Both the position numbers and the translations under genes were made by a program. A stretch of 64,000 nucleotides of DNA from Leptospira ainazelensis (lineage in GTDB: Bacteria; Spirochaetota; Leptospiria; Leptospirales; Leptospiraceae), in contig NZ_JAFFPT010000009.1 in the NCBI RefSeq assembly GCF_016918785.1, positions 62,001 through 126,000 of the forward strand, in the 5' to 3' direction. Below the pieces are notes generated by a model. The model was given only the letters and a program-made list of their open reading frames with translations. It did no database searches and was not told the DNA's origin. Shown one piece after another: positions 1-11,689 of this stretch (the stretch's first letter is position 1; each line of letters opens with the position of its first letter).

Positions 1-70
1 CGTTTTTCAGGATATTTTGAATTTTTTCCAAGTTGATTTTTCTCGTTTGTTCTTTAGGGATGAGTTCCAT
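1..70 (-). CDS. 5' end of an unidentified protein (partial)
   Basis: An ATG at 68-70 opens a minus-strand frame that stays open to the left edge and gives 23 residues beginning MELIPKEQTRK. A TGA lies in frame nine bases upstream of the ATG, so this is the first possible methionine start. A weak purine stretch (GAAG) precedes it. The charged, lysine-rich start looks cytoplasmic, but the fragment is too short to name. It lies downstream of rsmD on the same strand, with a dispersed repeat between them. Confidence 0.45.
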   Translation of the reverse strand, partial: MELIPKEQTRKINLEKIQNILKN

Positions 71-259
71 TTTACTTCAAGCGGGACTCAAACTCTTCCG
101 CAAGTGAATCCTTAGATCGAGCTTCAGTTTTTTTTAACGTAGCAATTTTCGAGGCGAAATATTCGATTCTTATAATATAACTTCCCTTTGTATTTACCTT
201 TCGATTTTGTAAGAATAATTTCAAGGTGGGCCATGCTCATATAGAGAACGGCCTGTTCC

Positions 260-504
260 ATTCTTTCCCGCAATACAACTGAACCTTGAAAAGAATCTGT
301 CGTAACAACGACAATCCTCCGAAAAAGTCGCGCCCCGCCCTGATCTAGGGTGGAGGGGCGGGTGGCGGAAAACTCCGGGTGACTTTTCTCTATCATAAAA
401 TTCCGCTTCTCGCAAGTAAAAAGTCTCGATGTAGGAACTCCTAAAAAAAATCCTCTTTCGATGTTGACGATTCTGAATAGCTCTACAACCCGTGAATCAG
501 TTTA
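260..504. repeat. MITE-like dispersed repeat, copy A (eroded ends)
   Basis: This stretch matches three other places in the window (17318-17528, 54508-54766, 57620-57868) over a shared core: GTCGTAACAACGAC, a GC-rich segment with CCCGCCC and GGGTGGAGG arms, a TCTCTATCA box, GCAAGTAAAAAGT and GTAGGAACTCCT. The terminal inverted repeats seen in copies C and D are only recognisable here as degenerate remnants (near CCCGCAA at 267-273 and CCCGTGAATCAG around 489-500), so this copy looks old. It fills the gap between rsmD and the gene at the left edge. A 90-codon frame inside it is considered spurious. Confidence 0.75.
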
Positions 505-549
505 CGCAGAGTTTGACCAAAGTGAACGCGAAACATTAGTATCGAAGGG

Positions 550-1178
<629 letters not shown>

Positions 1179-1182
<4 letters not shown>

Positions 1183-1766
1183 GTCTGTGCCTCCATTTTT
1201 TTATCGATGCTCAATTCTAAGATTCGGATTTTCTTATTGAGTTTTTCGGTCGATTTCCATTCTTTCAATTTGGAAAGCACCTGTTTTGCTTCCGAAAACT
1301 TTCCCGCTTCAAACAAGATGCAGGCGTATGTGTAGAGACCTTCCGCATAACGCACCGAAGCGGCTCCGTGTTCCGAAAAAATCTTTCCCCAGTGGATTCC
1401 GGCGGATTCGTCCTCCAATACCAGACAACGTTCCAAAAATAAAAAAACGGAGTTATAAAAAATTCCGGGATGAGACGACTTTTTTTCGTAGATACTCCTG
1501 AGAGTTTTATCGATCTCTTCGGGATCCTTCTCGGCGGCCGTATACAAAAGAAGAATTCGATAGTCCACTTCTTCTTTCCGAAGCGCGGAACGCGATACCT
1601 TCACAAGGGTATCATAGTTCCCCTTCTTATAAAAATCATAAACGTCGCTGAAATCTGTGGGAGAGACTGTTTTTTGAGGAGAGAGAAAAAAAAGAATGAT
1701 TACAAACCCGAGGAACCGGGAGGCAAAATTCTCTTGGAACTGCCTAACCGGCCGGGTATTTTTCAA
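1179..1766 (-). CDS. secreted or anchored helical (TPR-like) protein
   Basis: I do not recognise a named family. The first 30 residues carry several Arg/Lys followed by a hydrophobic stretch ([10 protein letters not shown]), suggesting export or an N-terminal anchor. The rest is amphipathic helices with TPR-like spacing ([36 protein letters not shown]). The chosen TTG start at 1764-1766 overlaps the TGA of the zinc-ribbon gene as TTGA, and gives 195 residues. A TTG 36 bases further upstream would also be open. The stop overlaps rsmD by four bases. A periplasmic scaffolding role is possible but inferred only from the repeat-like helices. Confidence 0.7.
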
Positions 1767-1963
1767 AGTTCGATTACTGCCGCCGAACCGCACATGGGAC
1801 AAATGGCCCCTTCCGGACCGTAATCCTCCGCTTCAAAGGCTTCTTCTTCCCAGCGGTGGTCGCAATCCTCACATGCAAACGTTACAACGTCCTCATCCGT
1901 AGCATTTTCATCATCTCCGGTTTCCAGTTCAAACTCTTCGTCAAAATCGTAATCGTAGGGCAT
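1763..1963 (-). CDS. small acidic zinc-ribbon protein
   Basis: This 66-residue protein has a very acidic N-terminal half ([17 protein letters not shown]) and a C-terminal zinc ribbon with two knuckles, CEDC and CPMC, about 25 residues apart. Such proteins usually bind Zn2+ and act in RNA, DNA or protein contacts, but no specific function can be assigned. The ATG at 1961-1963 with GGA close upstream is preferred. A TTG at 2023 would add 20 residues of weak character. It is the first gene of a three-gene run ending in rsmD, which hints at a link to translation. That link is contextual only. Confidence 0.7.
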   Translation of the reverse strand: MPYDYDFDEEFELETGDDENATDEDVVTFACEDCDHRWEEEAFEAEDYGPEGAICPMCGSAAVIEL

Positions 1964-2068
1964 ACATCCAACGGAATCAAAGGTGCCTTCAGTGTCAAGT
2001 TTTAGGGCCCGAAACAAATTCAAAAAATACGTGAACCCTGGATAGGCGGGTAAAAACTGGGACGCATT

Positions 2069-3073
2069 ATGCTGTATCAGTCCGGCCTGAAGAGTTACAA
2101 AAAAAAAACCAGTTATAAGCCTTATATTCTTACGATTCTTTTGATTACCTTAGGAGGGGTCGGATTTTTTTTCCGGCAGGACATCAAGAATCTCTTCGCG
2201 GGAGATCGGAAAATTCTTCTTGAAAAAGAAAGAAAGAACGTTCAGCAGCAAATTCTTTCCGGAAATCTGGAAGAAAGTTCAGTCAAAAATTTTCAGAGTG
2301 CGGCGAAGGACTACGTTACCTCAAATCCGACGGACGAACTCGGTTATTTTTACAGTGCATTAGGAAACTATTATTCTTTTTTATTAAACGGTTTTTCTTT
2401 CGATTCAGGCACGTTAGTCAAGCTTTCCTATTCCGGTTTTAACGACTTCCTCAAAGAGGACGCTTCGTATCTTCCGATCTTGGAGGAAATGTATCGCAAC
2501 GGACTTCGCGCCAAAGCGATCGATCCTGCGATGCGCGAGAATCCGGATAACGAGGTTATGATCGCGTTCGGCGAAACGATCAAACAACACCTTTCTCGAA
2601 AATCCCTCACGAGTCTTTTGAACTCGATTCCTTACGACAAGGTCAGCCCCGAATTTAAGACGGGTTATACTTGGATCTCCCTTTTGGGAGCTTCCCTTTC
2701 CGGAGATACCGAATTTTTAAAGAAGAATTTAGCGAGTCCCGAATCCACAGGCTCGATTCTACTCACGGAAAGAGAAGCACACTTTTTAACGGGACTTTCC
2801 GAATTCCGCGCGGGCCAATACGTCTCCTCTTTGAATTCCATCCGAAAAGTGAGAAACGAAAACGAAGACTTTATCACGACCGGATCCTGGATCTTAGAAG
2901 CTAAAATTTTCAGACTTCAAAATCTTCACGCAAAGTCGATTACGATCCTGGAGGAACTTTTTCCGAAAGCTGAAGAAAGAAAGGATGAAATCATAAAACT
3001 CGCGAGAGAGATTATCGAAGAAAAACCGCTTCTCAAAACGAAACTCAATCTGGAATTGGAAACGGATCAGTAG
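2069..3073 (+). CDS. membrane-anchored TPR-like protein
   Basis: The 334-residue product starts with a short basic tail, then one strong transmembrane helix (residues about 18-36, PYILTILLITLGGVGFFF). The remainder is soluble and helical, with tetratricopeptide-like helix pairs, for example GELSEFRAG-type turns near residue 250 and a C-terminal DEIIKLAREII helix. This suggests an inner-membrane anchor with a periplasmic repeat domain. No enzymatic motif is visible. It is divergent from the zinc-ribbon gene and lies 12 bases before a small lipoprotein gene on the same strand, so the two are probably co-transcribed. Confidence 0.75.
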   Translation: MLYQSGLKSYKKKTSYKPYILTILLITLGGVGFFFRQDIKNLFAGDRKILLEKERKNVQQQILSGNLEESSVKNFQSAAKDYVTSNPTDELGYFYSALGNYYSFLLNGFSFDSGTLVKLSYSGFNDFLKEDASYLPILEEMYRNGLRAKAIDPAMRENPDNEVMIAFGETIKQHLSRKSLTSLLNSIPYDKVSPEFKTGYTWISLLGASLSGDTEFLKKNLASPESTGSILLTEREAHFLTGLSEFRAGQYVSSLNSIRKVRNENEDFITTGSWILEAKIFRLQNLHAKSITILEELFPKAEERKDEIIKLAREIIEEKPLLKTKLNLELETDQ

Positions 3074-3085
3074 AATTTCGCTTCA

Positions 3086-3511
<426 letters not shown>

Positions 3512-3715
3512 GTCTTGCGTCGCGACCCATAGAGAGCGGAGCATTGAGATCGTGCGGATTCTAAATAGCATTCCAACCGGATAGGCAATTAGGGCGCTGT
3601 CCCTTTTGTAAGAAACAAACACTTGTGAAAGAGACTTATATCGAGTAGATTACGAAGCAATCGTATCGAGAGAAAAGTAATTTACCGATCGGAAGCAATC
3701 GAAAGAATTAGATGG

Positions 3716-4408
<693 letters not shown>

Positions 4409-4417
4409 AGGCCGCCG

Positions 4418-6271
4418 ATGAAACGGATCGTATATTCAATTTTTATAATTCTTCTTTTTTTGATCGTGAACCGGTGTTCTCCTTCAATCTCGTCCAAAGA
4501 ACGTCCGACCGCACAAAAGGGTTTGATCGACCTGAGAAACTTCGATCTCAACGAAAAGAGCACAACTCTCGACGGAGACTGGGAATTTCTCTGGAAAGAA
4601 CTTATTCCGGGAAATCAAACCTTTCCAAAAAAACCGCTCTACGAACCGGTTCCAGGAATATGGAGGGATTACGATTCTTCTTATACATGGAAAGGTTATG
4701 CGACTTATCGTTTGCACGTGTTATGCGATTGGAATCGGCCGAGTATAAAAATTAGAATTCCGAGACTTCCCGGGGTTTACGACGTATATTTTGACGATCA
4801 CAAAGTTTATTCGAACGGGCTTACGGGAACCGATAAGATCGATACGGTCTTCCTGGCTCATCCTCTGGTTACGAGCGTAGTCGTTCCATCGGGAGATTTT
4901 TGGATCACAGTCGTCGTTTCCAATTTTAAGGGAAATTATCTCAAAGGCGGGATCCGTAATTCTTTTCGAATCGGAAACGGAAACTCCGTCGATCTGGAGG
5001 AAAGACGAGAAGAATGGTTGGAAATCATTTTAATCACCGTAATTTGTTCCTTCGGGATCTATCATATCGTATTCTTTTTTGCTTATAGAAAGGATCCGGT
5101 TCCTCTTCACTTTGCGGCGTTTTGTTTTTTGGTGTCTCTTTATACGTTTATCACTTCCGGAATTCAATACATGGCTCTTCCGAGTCTTTCTCTCGATCTT
5201 AGAATCCGAATCGAATTTTTTTGCGAAGTCTCTTTTTTTCCCACGGTCTATCTGATTCTTAGGAGAATGTTTCCCGTTCAATTCGGGAAGAGATGGATTC
5301 GAATCGCGATCGCGAGCACGATTGTATTCGTGATCGGGATTCTAGTCTTGGACGAAAACAATCTGGTTCGATTGTATTCTCTGTTTCTCTATATTCCGCC
5401 GATGTACGCGATCCCGATTATCGTTCCCGCGTTTTTGGCGTTTCGGAATCGGGAAGATAGATCGAGAACCATCCTACTCACCGGTCTTGTTTTGGCTTTT
5501 ACGATGATGAACGACGTGATCTACGGTTTGTTCGAGGTTTACGTTTTGTTTCCTTACAGTTTTCCGTTGGGGCTGGTCGTCTTCGTCGCACTGAATTCTT
5601 ATATCATTTCCTCGAGATTTACGGAGGATCTGGAAAAGGCGAAGGAGTTCGCACAACTTCAAATCAAATATAACGAACAACTCAAACTTCAGGCGGAGGA
5701 AAGAACAAGAATCGCGTCGGATATTCACGATACGATCGGTTCCGAACTGACCGCAATCCTATTCGAATTGGAATCCAAAAACAAAGAAGACTCAACTCTC
5801 AAAAAACTAAAAGCGGAAGTGACACATCTGATCTCGAACGTAAGAGACATCGTATTTCTTATGCAACATTCGGGAACCCACAAAGAACTCGTGGAGGATG
5901 TGATGATCCGATACGCCGAAAGAATCCAAGGCACCGGATCGATCCAAGTAAAAACTGAAATCGAAGAGGTTTCGGACGTTTTACGATTGGATCAGTGTCT
6001 TCATATACAGAAAATTTTTCTGGAATTAATGTCCAATATTCTGAGGCATTCCGAAGCAAAGAATATTCAGATTTTCTGGAATACGGATGGGAAAGTCCTT
6101 TTTCTAAAAATTATCGACGACGGGAAAAAGTTCGACACGAACGAACTAAATTCTTCCGGAATCGGCTTGAACAACATTCGGATGCGGGCGCAAAAACTAA
6201 ATGCAAACTATGATTTTCTGAGCAAGAACGAAGAAAACCAATTCGTTCTGTCCATTCCGATTCTTCCGTAA
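4418..6271 (+). CDS. 7TM-DISM sensor histidine kinase (HisKA_3 type)
   Basis: The 617-residue sensor begins with a signal peptide ending in a lipobox-like NRC (Cys20). A periplasmic beta-rich domain of the DISM type (about 25-190) is followed by roughly seven transmembrane helices (about 200-400), then a coiled linker and the HisKA_3 dimerisation domain with [14 protein letters not shown], where His437 is the likely phosphorylation site. The ATP-binding domain has an N-box-like [10 protein letters not shown] and a G-box GIGLNNI. In this family the periplasmic domain is thought to sense carbohydrate or other small ligands. It is the cognate partner of the adjacent NarL-type regulator. Confidence 0.9.
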   Translation: MKRIVYSIFIILLFLIVNRCSPSISSKERPTAQKGLIDLRNFDLNEKSTTLDGDWEFLWKELIPGNQTFPKKPLYEPVPGIWRDYDSSYTWKGYATYRLHVLCDWNRPSIKIRIPRLPGVYDVYFDDHKVYSNGLTGTDKIDTVFLAHPLVTSVVVPSGDFWITVVVSNFKGNYLKGGIRNSFRIGNGNSVDLEERREEWLEIILITVICSFGIYHIVFFFAYRKDPVPLHFAAFCFLVSLYTFITSGIQYMALPSLSLDLRIRIEFFCEVSFFPTVYLILRRMFPVQFGKRWIRIAIASTIVFVIGILVLDENNLVRLYSLFLYIPPMYAIPIIVPAFLAFRNREDRSRTILLTGLVLAFTMMNDVIYGLFEVYVLFPYSFPLGLVVFVALNSYIISSRFTEDLEKAKEFAQLQIKYNEQLKLQAEERTRIASDIHDTIGSELTAILFELESKNKEDSTLKKLKAEVTHLISNVRDIVFLMQHSGTHKELVEDVMIRYAERIQGTGSIQVKTEIEEVSDVLRLDQCLHIQKIFLELMSNILRHSEAKNIQIFWNTDGKVLFLKIIDDGKKFDTNELNSSGIGLNNIRMRAQKLNANYDFLSKNEENQFVLSIPILP

Positions 6272-6323
6272 ACTCTTTTTATCCTAAGGATTTCTATTGG
6301 GACTATTCTTTCCATTGGATCCA

Positions 6324-6357
6324 TTTTACTCCGAGAGAAATTTCTCTCGGAGTAAAA
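6324..6357. terminator. perfect 34-bp palindrome, likely bidirectional terminator
   Basis: Two 17-base arms (6324-6340 and 6341-6357) are exact reverse complements with no spacer. The sequence starts TTTTACTCCGAGAG and ends with the complement. A-runs and T-runs at the ends give a U-tract in both reading directions. It sits between the convergent ends of the sensor kinase gene and the Ig-like lipoprotein gene, as expected for a shared intrinsic terminator. Confidence 0.8.
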
Positions 6358-6365
6358 ACTTCCCT

Positions 6366-9300
6366 TTAGAGACCGGAACCGAATTCGTTTGAATTCGCCC
6401 CCGTACCTCCAAGTCCACCAAGTAGTCCGGAACCGAGAATGATACTGGAAGCGGCCGCGATATTGTTGGTAACAGGTACCAGTCCCCCCACAGAATGAAG
6501 AACACGAACGGAGTTGCCCGAACCGCCGATGATCAGATCCATAAGACCGTCTCCATTGATATCTCCGTTCGAAAGGGCGCGACCTGGACTGGGGACACCC
6601 GGTGCGGCTGCGTAACTTCCGGAATAACCGATACTGAAACCTCCGCCCGCTATCGTAATGTCGGCCGCATTTGTATCCACAGTCGGTCCGTTACCGACGG
6701 CCGGGGTCATAAAGACCTGGACCGCATTCGGATTTACGGAAGAAAATATAATATCGGCTTTTCCATCGGAATTCAAATCACTCGCAACGAGAGAAGAACC
6801 GATCGTTTGTAAGTTCACTACCCCATTGAGGACACGATGAGCGCCGCCGATATTTGCGGTCGTTACTCCTCCGGGACCACCCGAAAGAAAAAGAACAATT
6901 CTTCCTTCCATATTGCTCGGGCCGGGAACCGTGCTTGCCTGTATAAAGAGCGGGGCGCTTCCTATTATATCGTAAAAACCATCCCCATTGATATCTCCGA
7001 GCGCCACACACGCTCCAAAGAGAGCGGGTCCACCGGGAATTCCGGCAACAGCGTTGGTATTTCCCGTATTGTTCGTGAGCGTATTCGGCGCGGCCGCCGT
7101 CAATCCACCCGGAGTAGAGCCGTAATAAGTATAAATTCTACCCCAATCATCCCCGGTGCCATTATTGTAGCCGGGCGAACCCACCGCGATATCATCCGAA
7201 AATCCACCTCCCGAATTTCCGTTCATATTTCCCATAGCAAGGGAATACCCGAATCGATCACCGGTAGCCGCGCCCGTTTTAAAGGAGCTCGCTCCGACTC
7301 CGGCGCCATTCACGGTTGCGTTTGCGATCCCGGGCCCTCCCGTAGAATGAAAGACATAAATTCTTCCCATGGAAGCATTGTAACCCGGTGCACCTACAAC
7401 CACATCCGCAAATCCGTCCCCATTGACATCTCCCGCAGCCAGCGCATCTCCGAATTGATCCGCATTTAGATTCCCATTGAGAATCGTATTTGCAAAACCC
7501 GAGAAGGAGGTCGTTACGCCCGCGTCTCCGGAAGAATGAAAAACATAAACTCGGCCGACAATACCAGGCACGGGGGGCGTTGCACCTACGATCACATCGG
7601 CAAATCCATCCCCATTGACGTCTCCCGTTGCAACGGTTTTCCCAAATCGGTTTGCCGCACTTCCGGTTATTACGCGACTTGCAAACGTGGCATTTGTCGT
7701 AGTAATTCCCGCAGTGCCGGAAGAATGGAAAATATAAACAAGGCCCTGACCGTATTCTGCAGTGACCAGATCCACGTAACCATCCCCGTTGACGTCCTTG
7801 TTTGTACCTTTTCGTATATTGTTCACGAGCGGGGAAATCGTAGAATTATTCGAAGTATCCGTCACTCGGACTAAAATCGTGTGCTGTGTGTTTGGCAACC
7901 AAGCATTCGGACCGGTAGCGGGAATCGGATATTTCCAAGAAGTAGTTCCGATCATTCCCGCAGAAGTATATCCGAGTCCGTCGATGTTAATTTCCACACT
8001 TGCGATCCCTCTTGCATCGGCTGCGGTTCCGATCACAAATCCGGATTCTAAAGTGCTATTGTTTCTTACGTTTTGAATTGTCACCGTCGGTGGTGTCACA
8101 TCTGCAGCCAATCCTGTGGTAAAAGTCCAACTAAATGCGGGGGCCGGTGGAACGGAGACGATCGAATTTCCGACCAAATCTTTTACCGTTACGATGCTCG
8201 CAGTATAAGTAGTCCCTGCATTGAGAGGAGTCATCGCATTGGGGACAAAGGTTGCCGTAGCCCCCGAGCAATTTACGATGCCTCCAATTCCATTATCGAC
8301 TGTAAAATTCAAGGTAGAACAATCTATGGATTCATTAAAGGAAACCGTAAGATTCGCGTTTGTTGCGACACCGGTCGCGGCCGCAGCCGGATTCACGAGA
8401 GAAACTTGGGGCGGAATTACATCGGCTGCCGATCCCGTAGTGAAACTCCAGGAATAATCCGCGGTCAGAGCATTGTTGGAACTGTCAGTAACCGTATTTG
8501 CAATTTTCACGGTATAAGCGGTGTTGAATGCCAAAGGCGGCAAAGCGGGAGTAACAGTAGCGGAGTTTCCGTTGCAGTTAATATTGACGGGCATTACGGT
8601 ACCAGGAGTTAAAGGATCATCGTCTAAGGTAATCCCTCCTAAAACGGTACCACAGTTCATCGTTTCGTCAAAAGCGATGTTTATACCGCCGTTGACGGGA
8701 ACACCTAACGCTGCGTTGGCGGGTGTTACAAAGACGACGTTCGGTGGAACCGCCTCCGGTCCCGGGCCGGTTCTAAAGTCCCAGGTAATGGGGACTAAGG
8801 GATTATTGGATGAGTCCAGGGCGCCTGCGTTGACTTCCACAGTATAAAACGTATTGAATGCGAGTGTAGGATTGATCAACGGATCCGGTGTCCAAGTCGC
8901 AGAAGTTCCAAAACAGTTTACGCTACCCGCTAGATATACACCCGGAGTAGCTTGCAGTCTCAATCGAAAAGAAGCTATATTTATGGAAGCGCAAGACATT
9001 GCTTCGCTGAAAACTACGGTAGGATTGATATTGACTCCAACCCCGACCGCGTTTGCAGTTGGGACGGCGAACGTAACCGTAGGCGGAGTAATATCCGCCG
9101 CAGGTCCGGTCGTAAATGTCCAAGGAGGGACTACCCCGATCGAGATTCCGAACAAATCGGTAACCGCATTGGAAATATTCACGGTATAAGTAGTATTGAA
9201 TGCCAATGCCGCCGTGGGCGTAATGGAAGCCGTGGATCCGGAACAGCTTACCGTTACATTGACCGTTCCAGGTAAAAGAGGATTATCGTCTAAGGTAAAA

Positions 9301-10184
9301 TTGCCGGCAATGGTAGCACAATTGATCGGCTCGCTAAACGCCACACTGACTGCGGCATTTGTAGAAACTCCTTGAGCATTTGCGCTCGGAGACGAAAAGG
9401 AAACAGTCGGTGGAGTGATATCGGGTCCGGCGCCGGTCGTAAAAGTCCAGCTCTGCGGCCCCGGGAGCGGATTGTTGGCGAGATCTCTCATGGCCGCAGA
9501 AAGGTCTACTCGAAATACCGTATTTGCCGCCAAAGGATTGACCGGACTCAAAGTCGCGCTCGAACCTAAACAGGTTACGGTTGCCGCTTCTGCTACGTTC
9601 GTCACATTATTTTTCAAAGTCCAATTGGTATTATCCACCGTTGTACAATCCATCGTTTCCGTAAAAGCGATCTGGATGGAAGAATTATTAGGGACCAGAG
9701 CTGCCCCAATCACAGGAGTTCTCAAAGATAAAGCCGGCGCTACCACATCCACGATGTTTGCCGTAGTAAAACTCCAAGAAAAATCCTCTTTCAAAAAAAC
9801 TCCGGTCGTTGATTTAATTTCTTTAACAATCGTTACCGAATACGTTGTGGAAGCAGCGAGTAAAGAATTTGGAGTAAACACAGCCGCAGTTTCGCTCAGT
9901 GCCAAACTTCCCGGGATTAAAGCGCCGTTTTGTTTTAATTGAAACGTGGAAGAATTCACCGAAGACGGATCGAGAGAACTGCTAAACGCGACCTGAATCG
10001 CGGTATTTAGAGGGATTCCGGTCACACCGGATCCAGGAGTGATTTGTGAAACTGAAAACAGATTTGTTTTATTGCCAAAATCCAAATAAGCAAGAAAAGG
10101 TAAACTATTCTTGTTTCCGCCTACGCAACTTACGTTTGCGATTCCTAATAGAAAAATAAAAATAATTCTTGTGATCGTTTGCAA
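6366..10184 (-). CDS. large lipoprotein with Big_5 Ig-like modules and FG-GAP propeller
   Basis: This 1272-residue protein is probably exposed on the cell surface. The signal peptide ends at Cys20 (NVSC). Six bacterial Ig-like (Big_5/SbsA type) modules of about 105-115 residues follow, each beginning with a PP-x-V-x-x-x-x-P turn and an AFSE/AFDE-T/P-M/I-x-C strand. A seventh, different Ig-like module lies near residues 690-790. The C-terminal third has about seven FG-GAP calcium-binding repeats with D-x-NGDG-x-x-D motifs, as in integrin-alpha propellers. The start is TTG, supported by GGAGG seven bases upstream. It ends at NEFGSGL, in mid-repeat, which may be a natural closing strand or a lost tail. 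Adhesion is inferred. Confidence 0.85.
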   Translation of the reverse strand: MQTITRIIFIFLLGIANVSCVGGNKNSLPFLAYLDFGNKTNLFSVSQITPGSGVTGIPLNTAIQVAFSSSLDPSSVNSSTFQLKQNGALIPGSLALSETAAVFTPNSLLAASTTYSVTIVKEIKSTTGVFLKEDFSWSFTTANIVDVVAPALSLRTPVIGAALVPNNSSIQIAFTETMDCTTVDNTNWTLKNNVTNVAEAATVTCLGSSATLSPVNPLAANTVFRVDLSAAMRDLANNPLPGPQSWTFTTGAGPDITPPTVSFSSPSANAQGVSTNAAVSVAFSEPINCATIAGNFTLDDNPLLPGTVNVTVSCSGSTASITPTAALAFNTTYTVNISNAVTDLFGISIGVVPPWTFTTGPAADITPPTVTFAVPTANAVGVGVNINPTVVFSEAMSCASINIASFRLRLQATPGVYLAGSVNCFGTSATWTPDPLINPTLAFNTFYTVEVNAGALDSSNNPLVPITWDFRTGPGPEAVPPNVVFVTPANAALGVPVNGGINIAFDETMNCGTVLGGITLDDDPLTPGTVMPVNINCNGNSATVTPALPPLAFNTAYTVKIANTVTDSSNNALTADYSWSFTTGSAADVIPPQVSLVNPAAAATGVATNANLTVSFNESIDCSTLNFTVDNGIGGIVNCSGATATFVPNAMTPLNAGTTYTASIVTVKDLVGNSIVSVPPAPAFSWTFTTGLAADVTPPTVTIQNVRNNSTLESGFVIGTAADARGIASVEINIDGLGYTSAGMIGTTSWKYPIPATGPNAWLPNTQHTILVRVTDTSNNSTISPLVNNIRKGTNKDVNGDGYVDLVTAEYGQGLVYIFHSSGTAGITTTNATFASRVITGSAANRFGKTVATGDVNGDGFADVIVGATPPVPGIVGRVYVFHSSGDAGVTTSFSGFANTILNGNLNADQFGDALAAGDVNGDGFADVVVGAPGYNASMGRIYVFHSTGGPGIANATVNGAGVGASSFKTGAATGDRFGYSLAMGNMNGNSGGGFSDDIAVGSPGYNNGTGDDWGRIYTYYGSTPGGLTAAAPNTLTNNTGNTNAVAGIPGGPALFGACVALGDINGDGFYDIIGSAPLFIQASTVPGPSNMEGRIVLFLSGGPGGVTTANIGGAHRVLNGVVNLQTIGSSLVASDLNSDGKADIIFSSVNPNAVQVFMTPAVGNGPTVDTNAADITIAGGGFSIGYSGSYAAAPGVPSPGRALSNGDINGDGLMDLIIGGSGNSVRVLHSVGGLVPVTNNIAAASSIILGSGLLGGLGGTGANSNEFGSGL

Positions 10185-10771
10185 CTGAATCCTCCAACAA
10201 AAACCGAGTTCTTTCTATGGATTGACGGCCTTCATCGATAAGATTAACATAAGCGCCCTTCTTTTACACTGCACGTTATAACGTGAATTCTTTAAGTCGC
10301 TTTCTAACCGGAAGCATAGATTTCGGCAAAAAAAACCGTCCAAATCCTAATATGAAAAGATTATGATAAAAAATGAAATTAAGCATATCGATTTAGTTAC
10401 AAAAAAAAGAAGACCCGTGAAACTTCTGGGAGAAATAAAAAGAAAAAATTTTCATTTTATAAAGGCACCCTATTTATAGGAAGGCGAAAAAAGTTTTCAA
10501 GTTTTGAAGAATGAAAAGTAAAACTTTCTGAAATCGGAACAAGGGCGCTCGTTCGCATTCCGAACAGCCCAAAGATCATTTTAATTCATTTGCAGGAAGA
10601 ATAAAAATCGGTTTGTATTACATTTAAATTTAAGAATATTCCATTTCAATCATATAACAGTCTGTCCGATCACCAGATTGCCGGAAAAACGGAGCCCCAT
10701 TGGCAAAAAAATCGTCCGAATGGAAACGATCCATGAATTTCGTTTTGGAGATTTTTTACAAACAGAAACCG
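10185..10771. other. 587-bp intergenic region upstream of the Ig-like lipoprotein gene
   Basis: No plausible gene is seen on either strand. The region is AT-rich and should hold the promoter of the large lipoprotein gene on its left side. The only clear structure is a 14-bp palindrome at 10272-10285. The right half separates the lipoprotein gene from the end of the membrane-protein gene, which reads toward it on the same strand. Confidence 0.5.
10272..10285. promoter_or_regulatory. 14-bp perfect palindrome, possible operator
   Basis: CACGTTATAACGTG is a perfect palindrome lying 88 bases upstream of the TTG start of the large Ig-like lipoprotein gene. A short GC-bearing palindrome in otherwise AT-rich promoter DNA is typical of a dimeric repressor or activator site. 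No factor can be named. Confidence 0.4.
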
Positions 10772-11539
10772 TTAATCCGAATTGGCCTGATTGATCCGAG
10801 CTTCCACTGAAATTGGACCGGAAAGAATCGTAATGTTCACGGATCGGATGGAAGGTTCGAAACGATGCAATCGATCCAGTTTCACGAGCAGATCCCGGAG
10901 CAACAAAAGGACAACGCGGGAATTGGCGCTACCACATGCCGTATTCGAGGAATGTTTCCAAAAAGTACGAGGTTCTTGCATGTCCCAATCGTGAGGATAA
11001 AAAAGTTTTTTAGAGCGGATTGTAAAGGATTCCAGAAGAGCCGAAATCGCTTCCGGATTGCGATCAGCGACGACTTTTACGTCCAAAACAAACCATTCGT
11101 AAAATCCCAACTCGGGGTGTTCTAAGATATCCCGGTATCCATTGACGGCGATTACAAGATTCTTAAGTGTTCTTTCAAAAAGAAACTTCCTAAACCATTC
11201 AATCCAAAGGATTATCGGCGGAATCAAGGCCAAAACTTTCACCGTCGGCGATTCGAAAACAAAGGGAAGCAAACAAAGAACGTAAAAGGTCGGAAGAGAA
11301 AACAAAAGAAGAAATATTACAAAACTATAATTTACGATCCAAAAATCCGCGAGAAAAAATCGAAAATATCGGTTGAGTCCGATCCAAAAAGAACTCCCCG
11401 CGATCGATTCCCCAAAGGTCGCGAACGTTTTTTTCAGCCTCCCCGCTTTTTCCGCCCGAGATCGTTCCCGTAAAGTTTCGGTCCGCTCCGATTCTTTCAG
11501 TTTTTCCCTTTCTTGAAACGCTTTTTTAACCGGGTCCAT
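10772..11539 (-). CDS. membrane protein of unknown function
   Basis: The 255-residue product has a highly charged, probably coiled-coil N-terminus (KAFQEREKLKESERTETLRE), followed by two hydrophobic segments around residues 80-120 (IVNYSFVIFLLLFSLPTFYV and VKVLALIPPIILWIEWF). The C-terminal half is soluble. The ATG at 11537-11539 is chosen because GGAAG lies six bases upstream; an alternative start 18 bases further out lacks support. I recognise no family. It is the last gene of the minus-strand block downstream of the TonB-like gene, separated by about 150 bases. Confidence 0.7.
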   Translation of the reverse strand: MDPVKKAFQEREKLKESERTETLRERSRAEKAGRLKKTFATFGESIAGSSFWIGLNRYFRFFLADFWIVNYSFVIFLLLFSLPTFYVLCLLPFVFESPTVKVLALIPPIILWIEWFRKFLFERTLKNLVIAVNGYRDILEHPELGFYEWFVLDVKVVADRNPEAISALLESFTIRSKKLFYPHDWDMQEPRTFWKHSSNTACGSANSRVVLLLLRDLLVKLDRLHRFEPSIRSVNITILSGPISVEARINQANSD

Positions 11540-11689
11540 AGGGATCTTCCTTTTCAAAAGTCCGCAGACAAAAGATACATAAAGTTTACAGAATATTCTA
11601 AAATTTGAATTTTATAAGTTCAAAACCGCCGGCTTCTTTCAACTTTCCGCACTCAGAAACGGTTTTAGAATCGGATCCAAGAAAATTCT

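Noticed and set aside
124..396. 90-codon minus-strand frame MIEKSHPEFSATRP...
   Set aside because: It lies inside MITE-like copy A, has no ribosome-binding site, and the same words recur wherever the repeat is present in this orientation.
6495..9942. Many plus-strand frames opposite the Ig-like lipoprotein
   Set aside because: They mirror the repeated Ig-like and FG-GAP coding on the other strand; low-complexity translations, no starts with ribosome-binding sites.
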